64,000 bases of DNA from an uncultured Clostridia bacterium. Its GTDB lineage: Bacteria > Bacillota > Clostridia > Monoglobales > Monoglobaceae. The DNA lies in assembly GCA_947625905.1 (NCBI GenBank), contig CANQQJ010000009.1:25377-89376 (forward strand), read 5' to 3'. Shown here piece after piece: positions 17,511 to 27,111 of the stretch (position 1 is its first letter; each line of letters begins with the position of its first letter). The notes beneath the pieces are model-generated. The model saw only the letters and a program-made list of their open reading frames with translations, had not been told where the DNA came from and searched no databases. Position numbers and translations under genes: made by a program.

Positions 17511-18383
17511 CTATTCCTCCAAAAGCGACAGCAGATACTGTCCGTAATCCGTCATACTCAGCTCCCGGCCTATCTCTTTGAGACGCTTATCGTCGATAAA
17601 ACCTCTGCGCCATGCTATCTCCTCGATGCATGAAATATAGAAGCCCTGCATCTCCTGGACGGTTTTGACAAAGCCGGCCGCCTTGTGCATGCCCTTGGGC
17701 GTGCCCGTATCGAGCCACGCCATGCCGCGGCCCATGAGCGTCACCTTGAGCTTGCCGCGCCTTAGGTACTCGTTGTTGACCGAAGTGATCTCGATCTCGC
17801 CCCGCTCCGACGGCTTGACGTTTTTCGCGATCTCCGCGACATCGTTATTGTAAAAATAAAGCCCCGGCACCGCGTAGCCCGACTTGGGCTTGCTCGGTTT
17901 TTCCTCGATCGAGATAACGTTATGGTCGTCGTCAAACTCGACAACTCCGAACTGCTTGGGATTTTTGACGGGATAGCCGAATATTGCCGCGCCGACGGTC
18001 TCGGCCTGTTTTTTCGCGCGGCTGAGTATGCCCGAAAAATCCTGACCGTAGAACACGTTGTCGCCGAGCACCAGGCACACGCTGTCGTCTCCGATAAAGT
18101 CGGCGCCTAAGATAAACGCGTCGGCAAGGCCCCTGGGCTCGTCCTGCACCGCGTACTCAAAGCGCACGCCGATGCGCGAGCCGCCGCCCAAAAGATTTCT
18201 ATAGTTGTCGGTATCCTGCGGCGTTGAGATAATAAGTATATCCCTGATCCCCGCCAGCAGCAGTACCGACAGCGGATAGTATATCAGCGGCTTATCATAT
18301 ATCGGTAGCAGCTGCTTCGATACTGTGAGCGTCATGGGATAAAGCCGCGTCCCGCGCCCACCCGCCAAGATTATACCTTTCAT
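17511..18383 (-). CDS. rfbA: Glucose-1-phosphate thymidylyltransferase
   Basis: 290 residues. Makes dTDP-glucose from glucose-1-phosphate and dTTP. The nucleotidyl-transferase motif [30 protein letters not shown] is at residues 8-37 (given here in part: GGRGTRLYP and [11 protein letters not shown]), with GDNVFYG near 110 and WLDTGTP near 223. Couples directly with rfbB downstream. Together they supply the keto-sugar that the DegT aminotransferase of the same cluster probably uses. Confidence 0.95.
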   Translation of the reverse strand: MKGIILAGGRGTRLYPMTLTVSKQLLPIYDKPLIYYPLSVLLLAGIRDILIISTPQDTDNYRNLLGGGSRIGVRFEYAVQDEPRGLADAFILGADFIGDDSVCLVLGDNVFYGQDFSGILSRAKKQAETVGAAIFGYPVKNPKQFGVVEFDDDHNVISIEEKPSKPKSGYAVPGLYFYNNDVAEIAKNVKPSERGEIEITSVNNEYLRRGKLKVTLMGRGMAWLDTGTPKGMHKAAGFVKTVQEMQGFYISCIEEIAWRRGFIDDKRLKEIGRELSMTDYGQYLLSLLEE

Positions 18384-18409
18384 AATTATTCCTCCGGTTT
18401 CACATTTTA

Positions 18410-19984
18410 TTATTTTGAGACTATGTATACATGTGAATATAATTTTTCATTATTTTTGTACTTTGTATTTTCGCTCAGTTCTTCTAATATTTTATCAGCG
18501 TCATATCCGCTCGACCATTCTTTATCCGTGTCAATAAAAACAATGATTTCATCGGGGTCACCGTAAGAATTAAAATAATCCTTCATCGCCTCAGAATTAG
18601 TGTTATTTGTCACAAATACATCGTTAAACCTCATCAACTGCGGCAAGCTGTGCGTAAGCGGAACATTTGAATTATTATCAAAATAAACACAAGGTTCATC
18701 CGCATATTCGTCGATTATATCGTTGTACTCTCTGTAATCCAAATACACATAGCTTGGTCTTAACACAAAGAGCGCCGCAAGCGACAACACCAATAACATT
18801 ATCGCAAATTTATCCGATAAAAATGTTTTCATTATATTAATTTTGTTTAACACATATATCGCTAAGCTGACCGTCAGCACTATGATCGGACTTATGTTAT
18901 ACACATATCTTTCAGCAAAAACGGGACTTATGATTCCGATAATTAGTATTGATATATATGCAGGAACAATAATGATCAACGCCCGCCAAACGCTGTCGTT
19001 TTCGCGAAATATATTTTTAATATCCTTCAGCTTTCCGTTTTTGATTATTAACACAAGCGCCAAAATTCCGACGATTACTGCAATCAGCATGTGCTTTGCG
19101 ACCATTATTAAATAGTATATGAGCTTCGCCGCGTTATCTGTTAAATTAAACAAATTATCGAGCGCGTTCTGTCCCGACACAAGCTTGTCCGCAAACAAGT
19201 GGTCAATACACGCCGGAAATGCAAAATACACACATACAACACCGGCTAAAGCAAACAACATAAAGCACAACAAACTTTTGTATTTTTTACTTATCAACAA
19301 ATATAAACATACTGCCGCACATAAAATAGCCGCGTATATCGCAAAGTAGTATTGAGTGAACAAACCCAAAAATATCACTATTGTAATCAGCGGATATATG
19401 TATCTCTTTCCGGTTTGCAGCAGCAAAACCGTAAGATACGCCAGCAAGACCGTAAGCAGAGTAAGTAAAACATACATTCTTATCATAATAGCCGTAGATA
19501 ACCCTATAGTGCTTAAGCCGTACAAAATCAGCGTTATAACAGCAATTCTGTCACTTGCGAATAATCTTTTGCAAAGTTTACACAAAACACACAATGTCAG
19601 GATATATATGACAAAATCAAGCGCAAGAGCTTTGTACTTGCCGAACGAGTACCCCCCCCCGATCAAGGATGAAAGCGTGTGCAGAATATATGCATAAAGC
19701 GGGGGATGAACATCATTCACATGATTTCTGTAAACACCCGCATAGTCAAATTTATTATCCTCAGCCGAAACCAAATCAAAAAACTCTTCCTGCGTTATAA
19801 CCTTGTCAACCACGCTGTCACCTTTTATCGAGTTGCTGTTTCCGCAAAACGGCATCATCTCACCGTTTGCCATGCAATACATATATGTCTCGTCTATAAA
19901 TAAACTCGATTTTAATATGCCGAGTAATACAAATGTTATCAATATGATGGCGAAAGATATAATGTATAGCTTGTTCCTTTTCAT
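18410..19984 (-). CDS. GT-C type membrane glycosyltransferase (GT39/ArnT-like)
   Basis: 524 residues with about ten to twelve hydrophobic segments. After the first membrane helix comes FIDETY, whose acidic pair marks the GT-C active site, and later DVHPPLY near residue 93, the HPP motif of PMT/ArnT-like lipid-linked sugar transferases. It probably moves a sugar or glycan from a polyprenyl carrier on the outer membrane face. The gene is visibly more A/T-rich than housekeeping neighbours. A G9 tract on the coding strand encodes Gly109-Gly111 and keeps the frame in this sequence. One lost or gained G would truncate the protein. Confidence 0.8.
   Translation of the reverse strand: MKRNKLYIISFAIILITFVLLGILKSSLFIDETYMYCMANGEMMPFCGNSNSIKGDSVVDKVITQEEFFDLVSAEDNKFDYAGVYRNHVNDVHPPLYAYILHTLSSLIGGGYSFGKYKALALDFVIYILTLCVLCKLCKRLFASDRIAVITLILYGLSTIGLSTAIMIRMYVLLTLLTVLLAYLTVLLLQTGKRYIYPLITIVIFLGLFTQYYFAIYAAILCAAVCLYLLISKKYKSLLCFMLFALAGVVCVYFAFPACIDHLFADKLVSGQNALDNLFNLTDNAAKLIYYLIMVAKHMLIAVIVGILALVLIIKNGKLKDIKNIFRENDSVWRALIIIVPAYISILIIGIISPVFAERYVYNISPIIVLTVSLAIYVLNKINIMKTFLSDKFAIMLLVLSLAALFVLRPSYVYLDYREYNDIIDEYADEPCVYFDNNSNVPLTHSLPQLMRFNDVFVTNNTNSEAMKDYFNSYGDPDEIIVFIDTDKEWSSGYDADKILEELSENTKYKNNEKLYSHVYIVSK
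19649..19664 (-). repeat. Homopolymer G9 tract in the GT-C gene
   Basis: Plus strand GTACCCCCCCCCGATC. The identical 16-mer is found inside the ATP-grasp gene at 22117-22132, in a different reading frame. A homopolymer of this length is prone to slipped-strand errors. Confidence 0.8.
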
Positions 19985-20002
19985 AATATTATTCTCCTTG
20001 TA

Positions 20003-21097
20003 TTATAATAATATTATATCGCAGATCATGTCAACTTCATCCGGTGTCAGATCGGCGTAGAGCGGAAGCGTCAATATATTCTCGGCCGCGTGTTTGGCGT
20101 TCGGCGTGGGCTGCACCTCAAATCTGCCGGCGTAGCACTCAAGCTCGCTTGTTATGGGATAGAAATACTTTCTGGCGAAAATATTGTTTTCGGCGAGCTC
20201 CGCCGCTATCTTGTCGCGGCTCTTGCCGAACTTATCTTTGTCAAACAAAACGGGAAAGTAGGCATAGTTGGGTTTTACACCAATTTGAGGTTTCCAAACC
20301 TTTACTCCGTCGATCCCGTCAAGGCGTTCGATATAGCGTTTTACCGCTCTGCCTCGCTTCTCTATCTCGGCGTCCACATGGCGCAGGTTGCACAGACCCA
20401 TGGCCGCGCGGAACTCGTCGAGCTTGGCGTTGCCCGCGACCTCGGGATAGCTGTCCTGCGTCTCCATCCCGAAGTTCTTTTGCATGCGCAGCTTGTCGGT
20501 CAGCGAATCATCATGATATGCGACCGCTCCGCCCTCTATCGTGTTAAACACCTTGGTGGCATGAAAGCTGAGCATAGACGCGTCGCCGAAGTCGGCCGCG
20601 CCCTTTTCTCCGACGCGCACGCCGAAAGCGTGGGCCGCGTCGTATATGACCTTCAGGTTATGCTTTTTGGCGATCTTTTCTATTTTTTCTACATCACAGA
20701 TATTGCCGTAGACATGCACGGGGATTATCGCCGAGGTCTTTTCGGTTATCAGCGCCTCGATCTTGTCGGGGTCGATAGTAAAGTCGCCGGGCTTTATATC
20801 GCAGAACACGGGCGTCAGGCCGCAGCGCACTATCGCCTGCGTTGTCGAAGCGAAAGTGAAGGGCGTGGTTATCGCCTCGCCCGAAAGCCCGAGGGCGGCT
20901 ATAACGCTCTCAAGCGCCAAATGTCCGTTGGTAAACAGCGAGATATTTTTTACCGACAAATACTCGCGAAGTTTTTCCTCAAGCTCGTTATGCTTCACCC
21001 CCATATTGGTGAGCCATCGGCTCTCCCAAAGGGGCTCTATTTCTTTTATATACTCCTCAATCGGCGCCACAGACGAGCGCGTAACATTGATTTGCAA
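20003..21097 (-). CDS. DegT/DnrJ/EryC1/StrS family sugar aminotransferase
   Basis: 364-residue PLP enzyme. The PLP lysine is K182 in SFHATKVFNTIEGG, with YDAAHAFG near 152 and TPFTFASTT near 78. Family members transfer an amino group to a keto-sugar nucleotide. Next to rfbA and rfbB, the likely substrate is dTDP-4-keto-6-deoxyglucose, giving a dTDP-4-amino-4,6-dideoxyhexose (VioA-like). The regiochemistry is inference. Located between the GT-C gene (18-base gap) and the ATP-grasp gene. Confidence 0.88.
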   Translation of the reverse strand: MQINVTRSSVAPIEEYIKEIEPLWESRWLTNMGVKHNELEEKLREYLSVKNISLFTNGHLALESVIAALGLSGEAITTPFTFASTTQAIVRCGLTPVFCDIKPGDFTIDPDKIEALITEKTSAIIPVHVYGNICDVEKIEKIAKKHNLKVIYDAAHAFGVRVGEKGAADFGDASMLSFHATKVFNTIEGGAVAYHDDSLTDKLRMQKNFGMETQDSYPEVAGNAKLDEFRAAMGLCNLRHVDAEIEKRGRAVKRYIERLDGIDGVKVWKPQIGVKPNYAYFPVLFDKDKFGKSRDKIAAELAENNIFARKYFYPITSELECYAGRFEVQPTPNAKHAAENILTLPLYADLTPDEVDMICDIILL

Positions 21098-21116
21098 AAT
21101 ATCATCATTCCTTTTT

Positions 21117-22304
21117 TTATTCCCACCAGAAAAATTTTTCCGGCTTCCAACCTATCAGATCTTCAAGTTCATGTTTTGTGCCTCTTTGCAAAACAATCTG
21201 CCATACAAATTCGCCGTAAGTATTGGCTTCAATTACGCACCATCCTTTTTTGGACAACGCAATATCCCAGCCTACAAATCGCACCTCCGGAACGGCGTGT
21301 CCTATCTTATCAATCATTGAAAGAAGCTCATCCCACTTCGGGATCTGAAATCCTTTTAATTTTACGCCGGTTGACGGGTGACATACGTATTTACCAAGAT
21401 GCTCGTCATATCCGTCAGTATTTATAATGCCTGTTTTAGCGTCGATGCCCGCCATAACGCTTCCCGCCTGCGCACTGGCAATAAAATTGTTGTTTTTACC
21501 TATTTTGATCCAGGGATAAAATAAATGGACCTTATCGCCGACTCTGAAAGTATTGCAGCGCAAACAGTTTATTGACGCGGGGTGAAGGCTTGCCATAGTA
21601 TCTTCCTGCTCTATCAATTCCTCAAGCACCAATTTACCGGATTCGCGCTTTCTGATCATAGGATGATACTCTGACGCATCTATATTTTTCTCATTAAGAA
21701 TTTTTTTGAATTCCTCTTCTAAATTACAGTCATTTGATAAAGCAACTTTGTGAACACCCATTGCAAGGCCGAATTCTTCGGGCTTTACCACAAACTCTCG
21801 ATGCTTTGCGACAAAATCGCGAAATTTATCGTAATCATCATCTTTTTCGATACGTATTATATCTCGCAAATAATATTCTTTTAAAGCGCAATACGCCTCA
21901 TATTTGTTTTCAAGTCGATCAGCGGCTTCGGTATCGTTTAAATAATCAAGATACATCATACGATTCCTTAAAGTTAAAAACTTGTTTTTTTCCGCATGAC
22001 TTTTTTCATAAAAGCTGTAATATATTTCCTCTTCTATAGTGCTGCCGTATACCCAATAATCATATATCGAATGATAAAACAGTTCCTCTTTGTTCATGCC
22101 GCCAAATAATAAATCGGTACCCCCCCCCGATCCGTTTTCGGCGTTTCTCTGCGAAATGATCTTGAAGTCGCTGTCAATTCTGTCTCGAATATAATCGGTC
22201 ATATAATCGTTATATATATCCGTTCTGGTCTCATAGATCTTTTTTCCGATCGAAATTTTCTCGTTTAAATCATCGGTGATCTTCACAAAATTTTTCATGT
22301 CCAT
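21117..22304 (-). CDS. Sugar-transfer-associated ATP-grasp protein
   Basis: 395 residues matching the ATP-grasp family found in polysaccharide clusters. The N-terminal 150 residues are charged and helical. The ATP-grasp core includes FVVKPEEFG near 170, then VGWDIALSKKGWCVIEANT (metal and phosphate-binding E and N) near 342-360, ending at GWKPEKFFWWE. Such proteins ligate an acid to an amine or phosphate-activated group, but their substrates in glycan loci are unknown. A G9 tract encodes about residues 59-62 (GSGGGT), the same 16-mer as in the GT-C gene. It could add an amino acid or the locally made acyl group to a sugar, which is speculation. Confidence 0.8.
   Translation of the reverse strand: MDMKNFVKITDDLNEKISIGKKIYETRTDIYNDYMTDYIRDRIDSDFKIISQRNAENGSGGGTDLLFGGMNKEELFYHSIYDYWVYGSTIEEEIYYSFYEKSHAEKNKFLTLRNRMMYLDYLNDTEAADRLENKYEAYCALKEYYLRDIIRIEKDDDYDKFRDFVAKHREFVVKPEEFGLAMGVHKVALSNDCNLEEEFKKILNEKNIDASEYHPMIRKRESGKLVLEELIEQEDTMASLHPASINCLRCNTFRVGDKVHLFYPWIKIGKNNNFIASAQAGSVMAGIDAKTGIINTDGYDEHLGKYVCHPSTGVKLKGFQIPKWDELLSMIDKIGHAVPEVRFVGWDIALSKKGWCVIEANTYGEFVWQIVLQRGTKHELEDLIGWKPEKFFWWE
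22117..22132 (-). repeat. Homopolymer G9 tract in the ATP-grasp gene
   Basis: Plus strand GTACCCCCCCCCGATC, identical to 19649-19664. It falls early in the gene (about codon 60 of 395), where a slip would give a short truncated product. Confidence 0.8.
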
Positions 22305-22381
22305 CTGTATTGCTCCTCTTTGTAACGCTTAAATATATTTACTTGATTTGTTATATCAATTTATCAAATTTCAAACCAATT

Positions 22382-23143
22382 TTATGACGAAAGGCTGCCG
22401 CCGTCGATATCGACATTAGAGCCGGTTATAAACTTTGACGCGCCGCTCAAAAGAAACGCGATCAAGTTAGCCACGTCTATCGGTTCGCCCAGACCGAGAT
22501 ATTGTCTGTTCATAACGATTTCGGCGTCTGCACTGCCCTGGCCGTTGTCCAAAAACTGCTGATATATATCAGTATCAATAAATGCGGGAACAACGGAGTT
22601 TACTCTGATCTGTTTCGGAGCAAGCTCTTTGGCAAGGCATTTTACCGAAACATCCATCGCGGCTTTTGATGCGCAGTAAGCCGTTTTTGTCTGATTGCCG
22701 CGCTTTGATGAGATCGACGATATACCAACAATGCTCATGCCGGGATTAAAGCATTTTCTTTTGGTGATGCAACGTATCACTTCGACAAAAGCGTAGTAAT
22801 TTATCGTCATAACATCGCGCAGAACGGAAGGCTTCAGCATTTTAAGCGGTCTGTAACTGGTAATTCCCGCGCTGTGGACAAAGCCGTCAAGCGGACCGGT
22901 CTCTGATATCAAACGCTTGATAAAACCCTCGATCTCATCCGTTTCGCTCAGGTCAAAGATATAGTAACAATGCCCATCGCCATCAAGGCTTGCCAAAACC
23001 TCTTTGAGCTTGTCCTCGCGGCGGGCGACCATAATCACCTTAGCGCCCAGTCTTGAGCAGAGTCTCGCGGTCTCCGCCCCCATTCCCGACGAGGCTCCCG
23101 TGATTAGTATTTGTTTTCCCGTTAAATCAATTACATTATACAT
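22382..23143 (-). CDS. Short-chain dehydrogenase/reductase, copy 1 of the glycan cluster
   Basis: 253 residues of classical SDR type. Cofactor motif TGASSGMG at 15-22, a VARRE segment after the second strand (basic, NADPH-like), catalytic Ser in GISSIS and YxxxK as YCASK. Resembles FabG-type ketoacyl reductases. Starts at the base next to the end of ketoacyl synthase 1 and ends about 77 bases before the ATP-grasp gene. Paralogue of the SDR at 24279-25034. Probably reduces a 3-ketoacyl-ACP made by the neighbouring synthases. A sugar-reducing role is the alternative. Confidence 0.85.
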   Translation of the reverse strand: MYNVIDLTGKQILITGASSGMGAETARLCSRLGAKVIMVARREDKLKEVLASLDGDGHCYYIFDLSETDEIEGFIKRLISETGPLDGFVHSAGITSYRPLKMLKPSVLRDVMTINYYAFVEVIRCITKRKCFNPGMSIVGISSISSKRGNQTKTAYCASKAAMDVSVKCLAKELAPKQIRVNSVVPAFIDTDIYQQFLDNGQGSADAEIVMNRQYLGLGEPIDVANLIAFLLSGASKFITGSNVDIDGGSLSS

Positions 23144-24241
23144 TTACATATCCTCCGGTGAATTAATTAATCCTTCTTCAAAATATTCGTCGGTCTCGAT
23201 GATCGGAAAAATGTCGCCCGTGTTTAACTTTGCGGACAACACTCCCCACGAAAGTCCTACGCCGAAACCGCACATCAGGGCGTTTATATCTTTATTATCA
23301 TCCGCATCTCCGTAAGCGTCACACAGAACCAGCGGTATCGCGGGAGCCGATGTGTTTCCGAACTTGTCAATACAGAGCGGCATTTTGCCCGGCTCGACCT
23401 TAAGTTTTTTGATCAGCTGCTTGTGTATGAACTTGTTTGCCTGATGAAAAGCAAAGCAGTCGTAGTCATCAACAGTTGTGTCCGACTTTTTAAGGAAATC
23501 CTTTACCGTCCTCGGAACATCGGTTATTGTAAAACTGAACACGTCGGTTCCGTTCATGTTTATGTTATAAAGCGTTCTTGGATTGCCGTCGGGCCACATA
23601 ATAATATCTCGAGGCGCGTCCATGTTTCTGAATCCGCCCGCGGGAGCGACGATCGCCTTGTAGCCCGAACCGTCTGTGCGGAGCAAGGCTTTGATATCCG
23701 AATCCTCCTCGGTTTTCTCAAGCAGCGCGGCGGCTCCGCCGTCGCCGAACAGCATGGCGGTCGACCTGTCGCCCGGGTTGACCATTTTTGTCATTGTCTC
23801 GCCCACAATAACCAGAGCCTTGTCGATATCAGAGCACTGCATCATCGCGGCGGCGGTCTGGACGCAGTAAACAAACGCCGAGCAGCCGAGACTTATGTCA
23901 AAAGCCGCACATTCCTTTGAAAGCCCGAGCCTTTTGTGCAGCACACAGGCTGTGGCGGGCCTCCTATAATCGGTAGAGTGAGCGCCGAAAACCAAAGCTC
24001 CGATCTCGCCGCGGTCAATATTTCTTTCGGTCAATATCTTCTCGGCGGCGGCAAATCCCAGGTCGGACGCGGTCTGATGCTCCGCAGCTTTCCGCGTCTC
24101 GCGCACTCCTGTCATTTTTGAAAACTTATCTACCGCCTCGTCTCCGAATCTCGGCTTAAAGCTCTCGACGCTGACCTTTTCGGTCGGCAGTGCGCTGCAT
24201 AAAGCGCTTATTTTTATATTATTAAAATTAAAATACGGCAT
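23144..24241 (-). CDS. 3-oxoacyl-ACP synthase III family protein, copy 1
   Basis: 365-residue thiolase-fold enzyme. The FabH-type triad is complete: C120 (LGCSAF), His in AFHQANKF near 258 and Asn in FGNTSAP near 289. This predicts decarboxylative condensation of an acyl group with malonyl-ACP. The ATG at 24241 is used: GGGGGA lies just upstream, and a TTG 21 bases earlier would swallow that site. It forms a KAS-SDR pair with the gene that follows directly, repeating the KAS-ACP-SDR unit just upstream. Its placement in a glycan cluster rather than a fatty-acid operon suggests a dedicated short acyl product. Confidence 0.88.
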   Translation of the reverse strand: MPYFNFNNIKISALCSALPTEKVSVESFKPRFGDEAVDKFSKMTGVRETRKAAEHQTASDLGFAAAEKILTERNIDRGEIGALVFGAHSTDYRRPATACVLHKRLGLSKECAAFDISLGCSAFVYCVQTAAAMMQCSDIDKALVIVGETMTKMVNPGDRSTAMLFGDGGAAALLEKTEEDSDIKALLRTDGSGYKAIVAPAGGFRNMDAPRDIIMWPDGNPRTLYNINMNGTDVFSFTITDVPRTVKDFLKKSDTTVDDYDCFAFHQANKFIHKQLIKKLKVEPGKMPLCIDKFGNTSAPAIPLVLCDAYGDADDNKDINALMCGFGVGLSWGVLSAKLNTGDIFPIIETDEYFEEGLINSPEDM

Positions 24242-24278
24242 AAGCAAATCCCCCAAAATCAATAATATCTTATTATAC

Positions 24279-25034
24279 TTAGGTCAAATAACCACCATCT
24301 ATAACCAAACCTGTTCCGGTAATAAATTTCGAAGCATCGGAAAGCAAGTAAGCAACAGCATAAGCAATATTTTCTTTATCAATTACACCCAAATATTGCT
24401 TATTATACAATTGTTCAATCGAATTTTCATCATACCTATTAAGAAAATTTTCAAACATTCGCGTTTTAATCATACCCGCAGTTATTGCGTTAATCCTTAT
24501 ATTTTTATCCGCCAGTTCTTTCGCGAGAACATTAACGGAGCCTTCGATCGCTGCCTTTGAAGCTGCATAAGCAGACTGGGCTTTGTCACCGCTCCTGGCA
24601 GAAACGGATGACATAACAACGATACTTCCGGAACCGTTATTATTGCACTTTTTCGAAAAAACTCTGACCAATTCAAAATATGAATAAAAATTAACAAGCA
24701 TTAACTCATGAATGACTTGGTATTTCATTTGTCTTAAAGGTCTTGCAACTGCGACACCCGCGCAATGCACAATACCGTCAAGTTTGCCGTTTTCGCTTAC
24801 AATTTTTTTTACCAACAACTCTATTTCGTCAATATTTGATAAATCAAAACTGTAACAAGCATGGCCGTCACCGTCAAGCATTTTATATATATCACGCAGC
24901 TTTTCTTCTCGTCTGGCAACCATAATAACTCTTGCGCCGAGATTGCTTATCAATTTGCAAACACTTTCTCCGACACCGTCAGAGGCGCCAGTTACAAGTA
25001 CTGTTTTGTTTTTAAGATTTAATATATTATTCAT
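24279..25034 (-). CDS. Short-chain dehydrogenase/reductase, copy 2 of the glycan cluster
   Basis: 251 residues, classical SDR: TGASDGVG cofactor loop, VARREEKL, catalytic Ser in VMSSVSA, YAASK, and a GTGLVIDGG end. Clearly paralogous to the SDR at 22382-23143, sharing LDGDGH, the FDLS strand and LKELA/LAKELA words. The ATG at 25034 is preferred with GGAG 5-8 bases upstream. A longer in-frame start at 25130 would overlap the ACP gene. Distinctly more A/T-rich than its copy 1 paralogue, hinting at separate origin or drift. Likely a ketoacyl-ACP reductase. Confidence 0.85.
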   Translation of the reverse strand: MNNILNLKNKTVLVTGASDGVGESVCKLISNLGARVIMVARREEKLRDIYKMLDGDGHACYSFDLSNIDEIELLVKKIVSENGKLDGIVHCAGVAVARPLRQMKYQVIHELMLVNFYSYFELVRVFSKKCNNNGSGSIVVMSSVSARSGDKAQSAYAASKAAIEGSVNVLAKELADKNIRINAITAGMIKTRMFENFLNRYDENSIEQLYNKQYLGVIDKENIAYAVAYLLSDASKFITGTGLVIDGGYLT

Positions 25035-25101
25035 AGTTACTCCATTTTTAATATGCCGCGGAGAATTTACTATTGTTCCCCGCGGCAAATTATAATTACT
25101 A

Positions 25102-25320
25102 TCAGCCCATGTAATTAAGGATATCGCCAACGGTCTTAAATGTCATTATCGTGTCTCCGGTAAGCTTTTTCTCAAACTCATCGCTCATAAGCACAATAAG
25201 CGAAAGCTTAGACATTGAATCCCACTCGTCAAGTTCATCGAGAACGGTGTCAGCCGACAGATCTCCCTCGTCAAGCTCAAACATATCCTCAAGCAAAGCC
25301 AATTTCTCTTTCTCGGACAT
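25102..25320 (-). CDS. Acyl carrier protein
   Basis: 72 residues, acidic, with the phosphopantetheine attachment motif DS at D34-S35 (EWDSMSK) at the start of helix 2, and a hydrophobic, acidic helix 3. The start at 25320 follows GGAGGAGC-type sequence. A longer start at 25341 is unlikely. Lies between KAS III copy 2 (53 bases upstream) and SDR copy 2. A single ACP serving two KAS/SDR pairs suggests a private carrier for an acyl group used on the glycan. Not the housekeeping ACP, whose motif is usually DSLD. Confidence 0.88.
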   Translation of the reverse strand: MSEKEKLALLEDMFELDEGDLSADTVLDELDEWDSMSKLSLIVLMSDEFEKKLTGDTIMTFKTVGDILNYMG

Positions 25321-25373
25321 AATCGCTCCTCCTTTCAGCAAAATAATAATATAGTAAACGCGTATAATGCGTT

Positions 25374-26450
25374 TTACGCATGCTCGATATGATCCTCGTA
25401 TCCATCGTCAAAGTATTCATCGGTCATAAGAAGCGGCAAAATATCACTCTTTTCGAGCTCAATCGAAACGGCGCCCCACGACAGGCCGATGCCGAATCCG
25501 CAGAGCATCGCTTTTACCGATCCGTCATTATCGTCTCCGTAATGCTTTGTCAGCGCTGTGGCGATCGAAGTGGAGCTGGTATTGCCGAATTTATCAATCG
25601 ACAAAAGATTCTGTTTTGATGAAAAACCCGCGCGGCGAGCCACATTCTTCATTATCAGCTTGTTGGCCTGATGAAGGATAATACAGTCATAATCTTCGGG
25701 CTTGGTTCCGATGTCGCGCATCAATTCTTTGATAAGCGCGGGCGGCTTTTCTATAGCGAAATTAAAAACATCTATGCCGTTCATATATGACATCTGCGGA
25801 CCTTCAAAATGCCTTTCGCCGCCCCACGGTTTTATTACGGCTTTAAAACCGCTGCCGTCGGTGCGCATAGCCATATCAAGCGGCGGCGCGACGCCGGTCT
25901 TTTCAAACAGCATAGCGCAGCCCGCGTCACCGAAAAGTTTGGCCTCGTTGTCCTCTCGGTCTACCCAGCCTTTTTCAATATAGCGTCTTTGATTCTTTCC
26001 GGTGGTGTCACCCGCCATCAAAAGCGCGTATTTCACGTTTGACGACTCCATGATTCCCGAAACGATGTTGATCCCGTACATAAGGCCCGAACAGCCGAGA
26101 TTCACATCAAACGCCATACAGTCATCAGACATCCCTAATCTGTTTTGCAAAACGCAGGCGGTCGCGGGCTCAATATAGTCGGGCGTTTGAGTAACAAAAA
26201 CCAAAAGCCCTATATCCGCGGGATCAACTCCGTCATGCTTTACGGCACTCATTGCGGCAGCATAACATAAATCGGCGGTGGTTTGCTTGTTCGACGCATC
26301 ATATCTGCCCTCGACGCCGGTGCTTTTTTTAAACTTAGCAATATTTTTCTCGTCGGGCTCATTAATAAATTCCTCAACCGGCGTCCATTTTGACGGCACG
26401 GCTGTCACGAGAGCCTTGACTTTTATATTATTAAATGAACTTTTTATCAT
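25374..26450 (-). CDS. 3-oxoacyl-ACP synthase III family protein, copy 2
   Basis: 358 residues. Triad complete: C120 (LGCSGL), His in LHQANK and Asn in FGNTSS. It shares its start (FNNIK) and end (GLSWG...TDEYF) patterns with KAS III copy 1, and the catalytic Cys falls at the same residue number, so the two are paralogues. Two such enzymes could run two condensation steps, use different primers or form a heterodimer. Follows the NeuD/PglD-type acyltransferase by 11 bases in the same transcript. Confidence 0.88.
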   Translation of the reverse strand: MIKSSFNNIKVKALVTAVPSKWTPVEEFINEPDEKNIAKFKKSTGVEGRYDASNKQTTADLCYAAAMSAVKHDGVDPADIGLLVFVTQTPDYIEPATACVLQNRLGMSDDCMAFDVNLGCSGLMYGINIVSGIMESSNVKYALLMAGDTTGKNQRRYIEKGWVDREDNEAKLFGDAGCAMLFEKTGVAPPLDMAMRTDGSGFKAVIKPWGGERHFEGPQMSYMNGIDVFNFAIEKPPALIKELMRDIGTKPEDYDCIILHQANKLIMKNVARRAGFSSKQNLLSIDKFGNTSSTSIATALTKHYGDDNDGSVKAMLCGFGIGLSWGAVSIELEKSDILPLLMTDEYFDDGYEDHIEHA

Positions 26451-26461
26451 AATTTATCTCC

Positions 26462-27106
26462 TTAAAAATCTACGCGCTTTGCGGGATTACCCATAACAAG
26501 AGTATTTTCCTTAACTTTTTTGATCACAACGCTGCCCGCTCCTACGCGCGAATATGCTCCGACTTTAACGTGAGGGCAGAGAACCACATGACTGCCGAGA
26601 AAAACTCCGTCGCCGACCGTCACATATCCCGATATGGCGCACGCAGGGCAAACGGTCGTGTAGCTTCCGATAACTGCATCATGACCTATTGTAGTATAAG
26701 CATTAAACAAGTTAAAACTGCCAATTTTGACATCCGTGGAAATTCTGGTGCCGTTCTGAATAATGTTTCCCACACCAAGCTCCGCGGAATCAGCAATACC
26801 CGCGTTAGGCGACACAAGATTTATAAACTCGGCGCCTTTGTCCAAGAATTCCGAAGTGATCCTTTTTTTAAACGGTATATCCGCTATCGCGAAAACATAG
26901 ACATTATTATCGGAAATCTCATGGTCCTTTATGGTACCGATAATATCATAACCATGCGTGTTTTTTTCATAAAAATCTCCCGGTATGTCCGTGATAAAGC
27001 CTTTGACGCGCCACGGAGTTTCGGGTTTACGTCGAATAATATCAAGCGCAAGCCGAAGAGCCTCGCGTCCGAGACCTCCCGCTCCTATTATAACCAAATC
27101 TTTCAT
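26462..27106 (-). CDS. NeuD/PglD-type sugar O/N-acyltransferase
   Basis: 214 residues. An N-terminal Rossmann-like region (VIIGAGGLGREALRLA, residues 4-19) is followed by hexapeptide repeats from about 95 (left-handed beta helix: GAEFINLVSPNAGI, IGHDAVIGS, VGDGVFLGSHV) and the ending LVMGNPAKRVDF. PglD/NeuD relatives transfer acetyl to amino sugars or sialic acid. In this cluster the donor could instead be the acyl-ACP made locally. The ATG at 27106 is preferred over a TTG at 27115, given the GAGGGG site. Starts 5 bases after the flippase stop codon. Confidence 0.85.
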   Translation of the reverse strand: MKDLVIIGAGGLGREALRLALDIIRRKPETPWRVKGFITDIPGDFYEKNTHGYDIIGTIKDHEISDNNVYVFAIADIPFKKRITSEFLDKGAEFINLVSPNAGIADSAELGVGNIIQNGTRISTDVKIGSFNLFNAYTTIGHDAVIGSYTTVCPACAISGYVTVGDGVFLGSHVVLCPHVKVGAYSRVGAGSVVIKKVKENTLVMGNPAKRVDF

Positions 27107-27111
27107 ATTTT

